In this document: positions 10,188 to 21,835 of the stretch, piece by piece
Position numbering within the stretch: the first letter of the stretch is position 1
Layout: the number at the start of each line of letters is the position of its first letter
From: Fomes fomentarius
Lineage: Eukaryota; Basidiomycota; Agaricomycetes; Polyporales; Polyporaceae
DNA length: 64,000 bases
Assembly (NCBI GenBank): GCA_022606135.1
Contig: JABYQN010000010.1
Span: 1,922,001-1,986,000, forward strand
Direction of reading: 5' to 3'
The notes under the pieces: generated by a model
Told to the model about the DNA's origin: nothing
The model's database searches: none
Seen by the model: the letters and a program-made list of their open reading frames with translations, nothing else
Translations under genes and position numbers: made by a program

Positions 10188-12593
10188 ATGAGCTCGGGCC
10201 CTCATTCCGGCGCCCTCTCCACGCTCGTTCACAGTACGCGTTCGGTTCATTCGACCCATACGTCGTCCCACTCTGCGCATGCGCCCCCAACCCAAACGCC
10301 TAAGCCTGTTGCAACGGCCACGACCTTGTTCTCCGACCCATTTGCCGACGGTGTCTCTGCATACATCACCCCTTGCCCTGACCGTCCGGGGACGCCCACT
10401 GTTGTCCATGTTGTAATCCATACTACCGTTACAATCCCGGACTTTGCCCACTACTACAAAACGCCCATATCCTCCTTCCAGCCTTCCTACATCGCCCTCC
10501 AAGATGGCTCCCTCGTTAGCTCCGTATACCAGGATAATCTACACGTCTCCGAAGGCTGGCTTGTCATGGGTGGTGCTCTCAGCGTCTTCTTTCTCCGCAA
10601 TACCTACAGGGCATTCCAGTACACCAGGACAGTCAATGTCAAGAACAAATCCCTTTTCTATATGCTAGTCGTCAGTCAGGCCATCGGCTTAATCGTTTCG
10701 GTCATCTTCGTCGCTGCTGATTTGACACGCACGTTCAACTGCACTGCGTGAGTTGTATCCTCCAATCACTCAAATTCTGTTGTTCACCGACCATTCAATC
10801 ATAGAGTGGGCATGCTCAAAAAGGGAGGCGCACTGGTTTCATGTACATTGCTGGTACGGGTGTATATCTGCGTATCCACAACGAAGCTGACGATCGTGCA
10901 GGTGACCGGCATCCTCGGTACCAAGGCATACCGGTGTCTCGGCAATGCCGGCTTCGTCATTGCAGCCTTGGTACTCATGCAGGCCGCCATAATCGCGGTG
11001 TCTGGTGTTGTGTTGGTAGAGTACAAGGGTGCAAGGAGGTTTACAGGTGAGCTCTGCTTCCCTACAAGTCAGGGCCATTCCTGACTCCAGAAGGCACATG
11101 TGAAACGGTCGCGGAATCTCCATTGCTCCCTGTTTCCATCGTCTTGCAATTTCTTGAGGCATGTTTTCTCTGTATATGCTGTGAGTTTGTTCCTGCCTCT
11201 TGGGGCGTTATAAACCTCATGCTGGTTAGTCCTGTGGGCGGTCTACAGGTCGTACCGTAGTCCAGCAGACCACGCCCGACTCTCCTTACCTTTGGAAGAG
11301 GAAGATGAGACGAGCTCGGTAGGGTCAAACGAGAAGCAGCACTATGACGGCCGGCGTAGGGGTTGGTGGGACTACGTGCCTAATGTCGACCCCGAGCAAC
11401 CGGTGGACCACCTTCCAAACTCGGGTCGCCCCAAAGACATGGTTGGTCGGTTCCGCCTGTGGTTGTCGGGCGACCCCATGATTCCGAGCGCGGTCTTCCA
11501 ACGAAAGTCTTCCACACCGGGCGAGGTTCCGCTCCCACAACCACCTCGGGTGTCGTCCGTGTCCAACGTTGGGTCCGCCAGGATGTCCACGAGTCGCGAG
11601 GTGGAACGCCCCAGGGTGAATTCACCACCTCCTGCATCCGTCATGGAGCGGATCATACGTTACGTCCCACGAGCAGAACTCCTCCGTACCATGCTCAAGA
11701 ACGAGGTATGTGAATTCTGTGAGCTCTGCTTTTGTCTATCTGACGCGTTTCGCAGTTGTTGTATACTACGTTCATTGCAGCAATTCTGCTGGTGATCGCG
11801 ATCGTTATGTTGGTGGGCGTCACACAACAGCTCTTGCTTGGGGCCAACAGCTGGATCCTCCTTCATTGTGAGTCAGTCACTCAAACGCATAGGTCGTTGT
11901 TTGGCTCAGATGTGAGGTACAGGGGCCATTATCTCGTCGTGTACAATGCACAGCTTTGGTCGAGTTGCGCACCGTCACGAGCGTGAAACATGGCTGCAGG
12001 ATCCCTCCAACTGGAAATCGCTCCACCACGCCGAGATAGAGGACGAAACCACCCTACGCCCGAAAAACCCTCGTCGCGCATGGTCCCCTGTCAGCGTAGC
12101 ATCGGATTGGCGACAACGGTATCGACAGCAAGGAGAGTCAGATGCCCCAAGCACAGTTGGCCGAGGGTACCGCTCAGCGGAGCACTCTCTGTCCGATCCA
12201 TTCAGTTCCCCCCGGGCGTCTCGGTCCGGCTCCACCACTCGTTCTCCCGAGCGACCCGTCGCTGTCTCCAGGTCGACGTCAGTCGTGTCTTTCCCCGTTG
12301 CGTCCATGGAATTGACGTACAAGCCACCCATGCCCTCGCATGGCTGTGGCACACCCACCATCCTTCCTTCCCCCGACTATCCTCCAACAAGTACAAGCAG
12401 CCCACATTGGGACCCGCATTGGGACCCGCATGCGATGATGTCCGTATCGATGCCCAGTGTCGTTCCCACACCGACTTCGTACTCGCGACCTAGACATCGC
12501 GGCATGTCTAGTCCTAGCCCACGCTCTCCACCGCCTGGACGTACATCGCAGTCACGCGTAGAACCTGAACCTCCGGACCCCGGACCCCGATGA
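10188..12593 (+). CDS. Multi-pass (about 7 TM) membrane protein, unclassified
   Basis: Exons 10188-10747, 10805-10853, 10902-11046, 11091-11180, 11230-11705, 11756-11867, 11923-12593 encode 700 residues. An extracellular-looking Ser/Thr/His-rich N-terminus precedes hydrophobic segments: GWLVMGGALSVFFL, MLVVSQAIGLIVSVIFVAA, LVSCTLLVTGIL, AGFVIAALVLMQAAIIAVSG, IVLQFLEACFLCICFLW, FIAAILLVIAIVMLVGV and WILLHWAIISSCT. About 130 polar residues lie between the fifth and sixth segments. A Pro/Ser/Arg-rich cytoplasmic tail of about 220 residues follows. The arrangement resembles a receptor-like 7TM protein, but I recognise no named family, so receptor function is speculation. Intron 10854-10901 is 48 nt with no stop, so it could also be read as coding. 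Confidence 0.75.
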
Positions 12594-13434
12594 ATACTGC
12601 GACGCATTCCTGTTTTCTGCCTATTGTGCGCACACCTTTAGACTGTGTCTCGTCCCAGGGATGCTGTTCATGGACTGTTGTAATGCTGTTGCTGCTGCTG
12701 CTGCTGCTACTTCGCCTAGGCTACGGACGGACTGACTAGGGTGATCATGGATCATGGTGTGGTGGGACACGTCTTCCAGCAATGCTTAGTGCTAATCATC
12801 TCTTTTGCTTTCGACTTTGTGCATGTATATTATGTTGAGCCTCTATCCGCATGTCGCATCGCTGTGTCGCACGTTCGAGCAAACATAATTTCTCTGTCAT
12901 TCTGGACGTTCGGGTGTTGGGGTGTTGATTCGGTAAGTGTCAGCTATGTTGTGTGACGAGTCTGTGATAAGCTTACTGGTTGCTCGCTTCCCAGGTGTAG
13001 TTCGGCTTGTTCGCATTCCACTGCAACCGCGTCCTTACCTTGCTCGCGCCTTCCTGAAGCCTCGAGACCAGTGTCCTAATACCGGATTGGAATAAAAACG
13101 AGATGCTCGACCAAGTATTCACAGTGTGCTAGTACTTACGCCCGCCAGGGTCCGCTACGTGATGGTCCCGTCAGCCCCCATGTTAGCCCGGGTCTGAATG
13201 ATCGACGTTCTGCATCGTCAGCCCCATGGCGGGTGCTCCCAAGCCTGTATAGGCTCTCGGTTCGTTCAGATCCTTTCTCATTCTTCTTCCCCGGTATCTG
13301 CTCCTTGTGCGAAGCTGAGCTTTGCCTTCACGGTGGTGACACAGCCGTGCTGGGTGTTTGCTGATCTTCACGAGTCACCCTTAGCCTCTGTCGCGGAAAT
13401 TCCCAGCTGAGGTCCTCGAGATTCGGGCCTCAAG
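12594..13434. other. Intergenic, no gene recognised
   Basis: Contains the 3' end of the membrane-protein gene with a CTG/GCT microsatellite, and the promoter of the alginate-lyase-like gene. Short open frames here have no domain signal. Confidence 0.45.
12684..12709 (+). repeat. GCT/CTG trinucleotide microsatellite
   Basis: About eight GCT units, one imperfect (GTT), lie about 90 nt downstream of the stop of the membrane-protein gene, probably in its 3' UTR. Confidence 0.85.
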
Positions 13435-15898
13435 ATGGCGCGCATCGCCTACTCGTTCCTCGGCCTCGTCTTTGCGGCAACAGCCGGCCTGGTTGCTGGT
13501 GAGTCGTTTCGTGGGTTGTACTCTTTGGCGGTCAGCTGATACAGGTTCTCTTCGTTGCAGCGGACTGCAACGATTGGGTGAATCCCAACTATGTCATCCA
13601 GCAGGCGAATGCGGGCAACACGGCCGATGCACGACAGAACATCCTAAGCAAGGCCGGTGGTTACGCCAAGTCTGGTCCTTGGAGTCAGCCTCTCACACAC
13701 TCTCCGATCTGTGAACCACGCTCACGCTCGACCAGGTATCGTGACCAAGAATAGCGCTAAGCCACCAAGTGGTGACATGCATGACTACCTCAGCTGGGCA
13801 CCATAGTAAGCTTGTCATTACCTTACCTTCGGTCGGGTTTCTCGGAGACTGACCACTGTCATGGACGCTAGTCATTGGCCGAACTGCAACTGGTGCTCGA
13901 AGGGGACGAGCCACTTGTCGGGACCCGGTAACGACACCGACGGTGACAATGACAATGGCAACGACAATGATGACCCGTACTACGGAGACGATCCGTACGA
14001 GGATGGTGGATCGGACGAGGATGATCGCTACGAGGCGCTCTCCGCCTACATCGCCGACCTCGCTCTTCTATCCAGAGACGACAGCCACAACCATTACGCA
14101 CGTCTTGAATATGGTCATCGTCGCATGGTTCGGCGGAGGCGCCAAATTCTCTCTCACAGCGCTGCCAGTGCCCACTCCGTACCCGGGCGCCGACAAGACG
14201 ACGACACCGACACCGATACCGATCCCGACACCGACATTCCCCTTTTGTCCCCTTCGTCCTATGACCCGGTCGATCAAACCCCGACAGCCTCGATAGACCC
14301 TTCGGTTCCTACAGACGATGTCCCACCAGAGATCACAAATGTCACACCGTCGGTACCTACGACACCTCCTAACGTTGGTCAGTTGCCGACAACCCTCACG
14401 ACTTCTCATTCGAGTACTGTGAGGACCATCTCTCGCACCCTTGCACCTGCTCAAGCCCCCGCGAAGACTGGGAAAGACCCGGCGACCAAGTGTACCTCCT
14501 CTCCTGCGAAGTCACTGGCGCCTTCAGCAAGTGAGTGTTGCTGACAACAGTTCGATTGCTCGACTGACTGTGCTGTATCACAGCCTGGACAACCTGCCCC
14601 TATGTTGTGCGTGATGGCAAGGTCAACCCGGACGTACGCACTCTCCCTGACTCTCCCGCCGCCGTGGAGATGGCCCAAGCCGTGTTATACAACGCGGTCG
14701 CCTATGCTCTGGGGATGGGGAAGTTGTACTCCCAGAACGCGGCCAAGTTCATCCAGACGTTCTTCATCTCTCCCGACACCAGCATGAACCCGAACATGAA
14801 CTACGGCCAGCAGGTGCGCGGACCAGGCAAGGCGCAACAGATGGGGACATTCGCGGGTGTTATTGACTTGCGGGGCATCGTGAAGGTCGTCAACAGCATC
14901 CTGCTCCTGCAAGTCGCGAAGAGCCCTGACTGGACGAGTACACAAGACGATGCGATGCGGGACTGGATGAGATCGTACTCATCCTGGCTGCAAAACAGTG
15001 CACTCGGACAAGAGACTGCGAAGAAGGCAAAGTGAGCAGCGCGGTCAGCGCCTGTGAAGACATGTATTCTGATGCATTTGCAGCAACCATTTCACGTTCT
15101 ATGTCAGTCAGCTCGCTGTGGTCAAGATGTACGCTGGGGATACTCCAGGGGCTCAAGCCGTCCTGAAGGACTACTTCGACCACCAATTTGCAGATCAAGT
15201 GGCAAAATCTGGGGAGCAGCCTTTTGAGGCAGTACGGACGCGTCCATACCACTATCGTTGCTTCAACCTGGAAGCCATGATTGTGAGTGCATGTTTCTTC
15301 AGCGGCCGTTCGCTCTCTCCTGACACTGCTCCCCCAGACCAATGCGAAGCTGGGTGACCAACTTGGCATGAATTTCTGGACGGCGAAGTCCAAGTATGGC
15401 GCGACCATCCAAACGGCACTCGACTACGCCATGGCTCAAGACCCGAAGAGCGAGGACATCTCGGACATTTTCCCCCACGTCGCTGCGGTCGCTGCTGCGT
15501 ATGGAGACCCGAAGGGCAAGTATGCGGCCTTCCTGAAGAAATACGACACCGGCTACACCGGCCACCCATACTGGTTCTACGACCAGAGCGAAGCACTGCC
15601 GAACTCGCCTGCGGGCCACGCAAAACTCAAGCACCGCCGCCAGGACCTCGGGCCAGTGAATGAGGGTGCCGCAGCCACAAACACTACGCAGGCTCTCTCG
15701 ACGGACGTGGTTACTGCTGAGGACATGGCAATCGATGCGGCCAAGGCTGCGGAAAACGGGGAAATACCATTCCAGTGCCCCGAGGTTTTCCTGACGGCGA
15801 AGGAGACGGAGCTGGACAACGGCATCTTCGTCACCTGCGAGCAGTTGGAGCGGTTCTACGAGATCCCATTGCCTACTGTCAGTCCAGAGGTGTTGTAG
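13435..15898 (+). CDS. Secreted alginate-lyase-domain protein with long low-complexity insert
   Basis: Predicted secreted (alpha/alpha)-toroid polysaccharide-lyase-like protein (Pfam alginate lyase domain). The substrate in fungi is unknown. Exons 13435-13498, 13561-13683, 13736-13805, 13872-14530, 14584-15031, 15084-15282, 15338-15898 give 707 residues. The signal peptide is SFLGLVFAATAGLVAA. Domain signatures: SGDMHDYLSWAPYHWP, CPYVVRDGKVNPD, FFISPDTSMNPNMNYGQQV, FAGVIDLRGIVKVVNSILLL and NNHFTFYVSQLAVVKMY. Between CNWC and CPYVVRDGKVNP lies a roughly 210-residue insert, first Asp/Gly/Asn-rich, then Thr/Pro/Ser-rich; the domain normally runs straight through here. The C-terminal 120 residues after DQSEALPNSPAG are Ala/Glu-rich and not conserved. 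It may be a catalytically altered member; catalytic residues were not individually confirmed. Confidence 0.82.
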
Positions 15899-16190
15899 AA
15901 TGGTAGATACCAATGCAGGCCGTTGTCGTGTACGGGCGAGCGTTTTGGAAGCACAGAGAAGAAGGTGTGAGGAATGTTGAGGGTGTTGACCAGCTGGTGG
16001 ACAGTGCCACTGGGCTTCAAGTTCTAGGCCTGAGCCACAGTTGTCGGTGGCTGGAGGGCAGAGACGCCGGAATCGGGACAAGGGTGTGACTGACGGCCGT
16101 TGTGCGCTGTTCCTCGTTACGCCATCACTCACTCTTGAGTCTCTCCTCCGTGTATTCTATTTCTCTCCTCCGCTCTCCGTCGACATAGAC

Positions 16191-17303
16191 ATGGCCGACG
16201 CTGCTTCCGGCTCGACAGAAAGGTCCGTTCAGGTGAAATTGGTGCTGCTTGGTGAGTACTCCGCCCCTGCTCTCCATTTTGGGTTGCGCTTGCAGTCTCT
16301 GCCTCTCTGCGCGCAAATGACTGCTCGTGTGGTGGCTCCCGCTGCACAAGGCTCTGCGTGCTTCCGGGGCGTGTCTGGTCACTAGAGCGGGCTACTAATA
16401 GGTCGGGCCACAGGTGAGGCAGCGGTCGGAAAGTCATCAATTGTGCTGCGATTCGTGGGTAATCTCTCTTTGATCTCTTAGACGTTCTACCCAACGTGCC
16501 ACTGCAGGTTTCGAACGAATTCCAGCCCAACAAGGAGCCCACGATTGGAGCTGCTTTCCTCACACAGAAGTGTCGCTTGGAGGACCGTGTGCTGCGCTAT
16601 GAGATCTGGGACACAGCCGGCCAGGAACGTTTCCACTCCCTCGCAGTAAGTGCCACAATAGCCAGATACCCATATCACGCAACCTCATGCGCCCGTTTCC
16701 ACCTAGCCTATGTACTACCGTAACGCACAAGCGGCCGTTGTCGTTTACGACGTCACGAAGGCATCCAGTCTGGAGAAGGCGAAGACATGGGTGAAGGAGC
16801 TCCAGCGGCAGGCCAATCCGAACATCGTCATCGCCCTCGCAGGCAACAAGATTGATCTCGTCACCCCCTCTGCTTCTTCGTCGTCGGCCGCGCCCGAGTC
16901 TGAAGACGAGGCCGACGACGCAACGGCAACCCCGGGAGAGACGGGCAACTCGGGCGAGCCCGAGAGCCTCAGGCAGGTGCCGAGGGACGAGGCTGAGGCG
17001 TATGCACAGGAGGCAGGTCTGCTGTTTTTCGAGACGTCCGCAAAGACCGGCGAGGGTGTGGTGGAGATTTTCACCGAGATTGGTAAGAGAGCTCCCGTAG
17101 TTTACTGAGTCGTTGTATAACATCCTGTGCTCACACCCTCCACTTTCTCCCCTACTACAGCCAAGAAGATTCCCATCGACCAGATCCTGGCTTCGACTCG
17201 CGGCGGTCAGCGCCCCGGTGCCGCATCTGGTCGTGCCAACCAGGAGGGCGGTGTCAACTTGGAGGAGAACAACGCGAAGGGCAAGGACGCATGCAATTGT
17301 TGA
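16191..17303 (+). CDS. RAB5: Rab5-type small GTPase (early endosome)
   Basis: Ypt5/Vps21 orthologue that controls early endosome tethering and fusion. Exons 16191-16251, 16414-16454, 16508-16645, 16707-17082, 17161-17303 (252 residues; typical Rab5 is about 215). P-loop GEAAVGKS at 21-28, switch I TIGAAF (the Rab5 signature) near 46-51, WDTAGQE at 68-74, NKID at 127-130 and SAK at 191-193. The C-terminus ends CNC, a dual geranylgeranylation motif. The excess length comes from one Ser/Ala/Glu/Asp-rich insert at residues about 133-168, directly after NKIDL, encoded by exon 4. The insert lies on the surface loop before the last nucleotide-binding strand, so the fold should tolerate it. Confidence 0.95.
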
Positions 17304-17720
17304 TTTTGCTGTCTTCTTTTTTCCCGAGACATGATTCCCCCCACCCCCGACGCGTGACGACCTTAATGCCTCACCTACATACAGTATTACTCACCCTCCT
17401 CCCCTTCCTGTTCGTACTTTTGTTTGATCTATATGGCCATTCCTCGTACATGTATTTGCTGTCGTATTGGAGCGGTCTCGGACTGACATATCATACATGG
17501 ATGTTGTCTCCGCGCATGCCGGGATCTACAAGCACTCTTCCGTAGCCGTTCGAAGGTACGTTTGGTGGAATGACATGATATTTCGGTACATATGATGCTT
17601 GGATACACCGGTGCTTTGGAAAGGTTCCCTCTACTAATGAAACAGGCGGTGATGCTACGCTTGATCTACGGAGACAAGTCCAATAATTAGTTTACAATCA
17701 AGAGAGTGTGTCATTGCGTC
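17304..17720. other. Convergent spacer of Rab5 and arrestin genes
   Basis: Holds the two 3' UTRs. The C/T-rich stretch after 17320 is probably the Rab5 3' UTR. No gene or repeat seen. Confidence 0.5.
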
Positions 17721-19905
17721 TCAATGAACGAGATCCATGTATGGCGGCGGGTGGACAACCCGTTCGTGATCTTCGTGGTCGTGGTCAATATCCGGAATCC
17801 GATACGGCGGAGGCGCGTGTCCATGGTTCTCTCCTTCCTCGTCGTGATGCGGAGGCGGCGGGATCGCGCCTCGTGGGGGGCTCTGCGCACGAGGTGGGCT
17901 GTCGTGCACCGCACCGGGAGCGCGGAACTCGGCCGAGTCGATCGACGGCGGGGGGTCCGACGGGTCGTCCATGGGCGGCGGCGGCGGAGGCAGGAGGTGG
18001 TCGTCCACACCCACAGCGACGCTGGTCCCCTCGGCGTTCACGTTGAGGCTGATGTTCTGCTGCTCGAGCGCGAGACCGAGGGCCTCCATCGCGGCGGGCT
18101 GGTCGAGGTCCATGTTGGCGAGCCCGGTCACGTTCGCGTCGTGCGAGGCCATCTCGAGCGAGGGCGGGGGCGTGAACTGGCGCTGCGGGAGCACGTCTGC
18201 GTACCCGTCGAACTGCTCGGCGGGGCGGAAGCCGAAGAGCGTGCCCTCGCCCTCGAAGACGTCCACGGCGGGAGGCGGTGCGGCAGGCGCGATTGACGGG
18301 TCCTCCGTGGATGGCACGTAGATCTCGCTCTCGGATTCGAGGAAGGTAGGGAGTCTGGATGTCGACGCTTCTGATTCGAGGAAGGTCGGTAGCCGGGAGG
18401 ACGTGGACGCCTCTGCCTCGGCTGACCAGAAAGGGGGCGGGGCCTCGCGCTCCTCGAAGGGAGGAGGCGCACCGGGCGCGCCGCTGGGACCCGCTTCGTA
18501 CTGCGGGACATCGGCTTCCTCCAGGCGGACTGTGCGCGTGGGGGGCCTGTCGTGCTTCTTGAGGTAGGCAGCGTCGACGGAAGGCTCGACCTCAGGGAGA
18601 GGTGCGGAAGGTGGCAGTATGAGGAGCGGTATTCTTAGTGTGGATGTCCGCTCGGTATGGTTGGACATGTTCATGAACGTTGCATGGATGAGGAGCCTAA
18701 ATGACACGGCATGCAGCAGGGTGAACTGCGTGATGGACGCACACTCCACATCAGAATCGACGGATAAGAAGTCTACCGATGGGTCTTGAGGGTGAGGGGA
18801 TGATGGTCGAGAAGGCTCGGCGGGTTGGTGCAACACGAGACGTATCCGGAGCGAGCGCGATGGATGAAGTCGACAGGACGCGCCTGACAGTGCCACCACT
18901 TTGCGTTCGCCATGCGCATTCCTTCTCACAGCGAATTCGGGGGCCTGGCCAGGGGCTTGACGAGACGTCGAAGGTACCGGCTGCGTCTTTTGAGACGGCG
19001 ACGTCGGCAATTCGTCGTCTGAATCATCTGGGTCCTCCTCGAACTCCGAGTCACTGACATCTCTCTCCGCCTCACTCCCCTTCACATGGACAATGCGCAC
19101 GAGTTCGGCGCGGAGATTGCGCAGACGGAGGCCTTGCTCCACAACGAGGTCTGCAGACGGAACCGGGACCGTGAAGTATATCGGTATAGGTTCACCTGCT
19201 TTATAGGTCGTCCGCGGAAGCTGCACTTCAACTCTGCTAGGTTCCGTGACCACCCATGTCTCCGGCGTCGGATGGAGGTCATGGGTGTGCGAGGTGTATC
19301 GCCGTGTGTGAACGAGGAATGATCGCTGCAACGGAGGCAAAGCATGGTCGGCAGGCCACACACTCGCACTCAGTGTGTACGCGAGCGACGAGAGTGAGGT
19401 GTGCAAGCATTGAGGGGAGTCCAGAGGAAGAGGGATTGAGAACGGGAAACTCGACCGTTGCTGTGTACTCGGGTCCGGGGTAGGCGCGAGGATGAGCTCC
19501 GTGTTTGCGAGCTCAATCTCCTTTCCGTGCGCCGTCTCTGCAGAACGTAGGGCTACCGACCTGCGTTTGCAAGCATACAATCAGACTTGATATCCAAGAG
19601 TACTCACCAACGCGCCATACTCACACTTTGCGCCACCTGAAGTCCGCAGCGGCACTTTTGATCTGCAACTCACCCTCGATTGCTGCACGCTCGCCGTCCG
19701 CACCTAAGTAGCCCTTCTGAAAGCGCACGCTGCCGTCGGCGATGGGTATGATGAGGATCTGGGGGCCCGCGGCGCTCGTGTACGCCTCGGTGCCGTCTTG
19801 GGCGGAGACAAAACTCAGGCTGTGGTCAGAGTCGTCGACGTCCGAGACCTGCACATCCGTCTCGGATGGTTCCTGAGTGTAGGTGGGCGGGAGGTCGGTT
19901 GACAT
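17721..19905 (-). CDS. Alpha-arrestin (ART-like ubiquitin-ligase adaptor)
   Basis: Predicted adaptor that brings plasma-membrane cargo to a Rsp5/NEDD4-type ubiquitin ligase. Exons on the minus strand: 19905-19625 and 19560-17721 (706 residues). The arrestin N-domain starts with ILIIPIADGSVRFQKGYLG and KVSVALRSAETAHGKEIELA, and continues with FPFSIPLPLDSPQCLHTSL. The arrestin C-domain has VEVQLPRTTYKAGEPIPIYF and ends near RIPLLILPPSAPLPEVEPS. Three PPxY motifs for WW-domain binding are visible: PPTY near residue 6 and two PPPY motifs in the last 30 residues (PPPYRIPD, PPPYMDLVH). The tail is Pro/Glu-rich and contains a 13-residue tandem duplication (RLPTFLESE twice). Confidence 0.87.
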
Positions 19906-20894
19906 GGTAGAACAGTAGGTTTGGAAATGAGCAAGTTATGGATATGAGTGAGTGTTCGGGACAGGCGGTGGAACGAGCATGGCCGAGAGAGGAGCCCACA
20001 TTCAAGTGCGCTTAGTTAGACGGGAGGAAGCTGTCCTTGTGGCGTAACAACTCTCTCCGATCCATCTCGGCTACTCTTCCGCTCGAGGTGCAGCTTCTCC
20101 TGTACACGCCGAAGACCTCTATCATATGGGAGTTCTGGTCGACATATATGTTAAAATGATATAGTTGAAGGACTCCGAACATCATACTGTGCCCGGTTGA
20201 AGTCATGAGTAATATTGCAAAAGGTAGTCGACATGTCTACAGTCTGACAATCCATCAAGCAGGCGGACATGTGCAGATATATCATCGAATGCATCTCGAC
20301 ATGCAAACCCTCGCAGGTTCAGCCAGAAAGGCATTTGCCTTGGACGTCGAGGGGGCACCCATAACCGAACGATCCCCGCAGGGCATGGGCACTTTGATTG
20401 GGACCAAGGCTCATGAACATTTTGGCTGCGATTTGACCTTACGAAGTCGTGGGGCGCGTCGACAACGAAGGATACCTTAGCAGCCTGTATGACGGACAGA
20501 AGTTCAGAAAATGAGGCACGGGATCCGAGGTTCAAGCATAAGCATTCAAAGGTATAGAAAACATCAAAGCCTGGCGCAACGTCAATGTAAGAACAGATCG
20601 TGGGGTTGATACACATACCTGAGTGAACGAAGATCAGAGTAGAGGCAGATGAGGAAATGTCATTCCCTGAGTGTAGCATGCCCTCAGTCGTACAGTGTGA
20701 TGACACAGCTTCGTATACGAGGAATCCAGATGTCGATCTTGGCTACACATTGACCTCGTCCTACCATTGCCAAAGCGGTAGGCGAGGCTTCGATAGAGCC
20801 GAGTAGTTATGAGAGGAAGATGCAGGGTGGGAGTACACGCGGGGCAACAGGGTATCTTTGCTATGGGCTACAGTGGTATGTCGTATGGATACAC
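19906..20894. other. Intergenic, possible gene remnant 20203-20706 (minus)
   Basis: A 167-codon frame on the minus strand (20203-20706) has weakly protein-like, Leu-rich stretches such as SFSELLSVIQAA, as seen in F-box/LRR proteins. It has no complete domain, no introns and no convincing start, so it may be a remnant or chance. Nothing else is recognised here. Confidence 0.25.
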
Positions 20895-21566
20895 TCAGAA
20901 ACCTGCAGAACACATCGGTAAGGAGGACATGGACAGAGTGGACGACAGGACATACAGCATTGACAATCAAATGGACATAACGGAGTATCTGCGAACGCGA
21001 TGAGATGAGCGTGACACGCTGGACAGAAATCGCTCACCTCCTCCTCCGGCTGATATGCCGAGTTCATCTTCCTTATAGATTACAAAACCTTCATCTGTTC
21101 TTCGTCCTAACGGGAACTGTCAGTGATTGTGGATCACGGACACAAGCATTATAAACATACGAGGCCCAGTACCCCGGGAGTCCTTGAAACGTTCCTCTTC
21201 CTCCCGGTCCTTCTTTGGCTTTTTGACTTTTGCTACGGAGGAAACCATCTTCTCAGGTTTCGCAAACCTGCTCTTCTTCGCGAGAGGCAGGGCGGTAGAC
21301 GTGTCGAAGACAGTCTCTGGTACGTGCCGTTTGGTAGGTTTGCTGGGTGCAGCCTCCGCGTCGTCATTGTCGTCGTCGTGTTTCCGCTTAGTAGACTTTT
21401 CCTTTTCCTTGCCGTTGTCCTGTTCTTTTTCCTTCTGTTTCTTCTTCTTTTTCTTTTTGTCGGGAAGAAGAGGGGAGAGAGGAGGATTTGGTGGTGAGGA
21501 CACAAAGGCTTTGCCCTTGCCCTTGCCCTTGGAGGCAAAGATGGCGTCGATTTCAGAGGGCGGCAT
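20895..21566 (-). CDS. DUF1764 family protein
   Basis: Conserved eukaryotic protein of unknown function, probably nuclear or nucleolar from its charge. Exons on the minus strand: 21566-21161, 21106-21038, 20988-20956, 20902-20895 (171 residues). The N-terminus MPPSEIDAIFAS matches the family's IDDIF start. It is followed by a long Lys-rich tract (seven consecutive Lys near residue 40) and an Asp-rich patch. The C-terminal signature RRTDEGFVIYKEDELGISAG plus TPLCPFDCQCCF closes the protein. The last exon is only 8 nt and supplies the end of the last Cys codon, Phe and the stop. That exon rests on the family's conserved Cys-Cys-Phe ending and a clean CAG acceptor. It shares a 269-bp divergent promoter with SWI1. 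Confidence 0.88.
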
Positions 21567-21835
21567 GGCAGGAAAAATGTAGGGAGCGCGCGCCTAAAGG
21601 ATGATCACGCGTGGGATGGGACTGGGACTCGGAGGCGAGGTCGGGAAGGAACAAGACGGGGTCGCCACACACGTCGGGCTGTAGACACTCGGACGGAGAA
21701 GGGCCAGCTCGAGGACATATTACCATCCAATGTGCGTATTCTGTGCTTGTACGCTCGCCTGCGCGGATTAACCACTCTGACGATGGGAACAGGCAGCAGA
21801 ACGTCGGAAACGTTGGGGGGTTACACACGAACGGG
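21567..21835. promoter_or_regulatory. Divergent promoter, DUF1764 gene and SWI1
   Basis: Only 269 nt lie between the two start codons. An upstream intron in the SWI1 5' UTR is possible, because the open frame extends to 21611 without conserved sequence. Confidence 0.5.

Noticed and set aside
15299..16132. 277-codon minus-strand frame over the alginate-lyase-like gene
   Set aside because: Antisense shadow; the plus strand carries the conserved domain with consistent introns.
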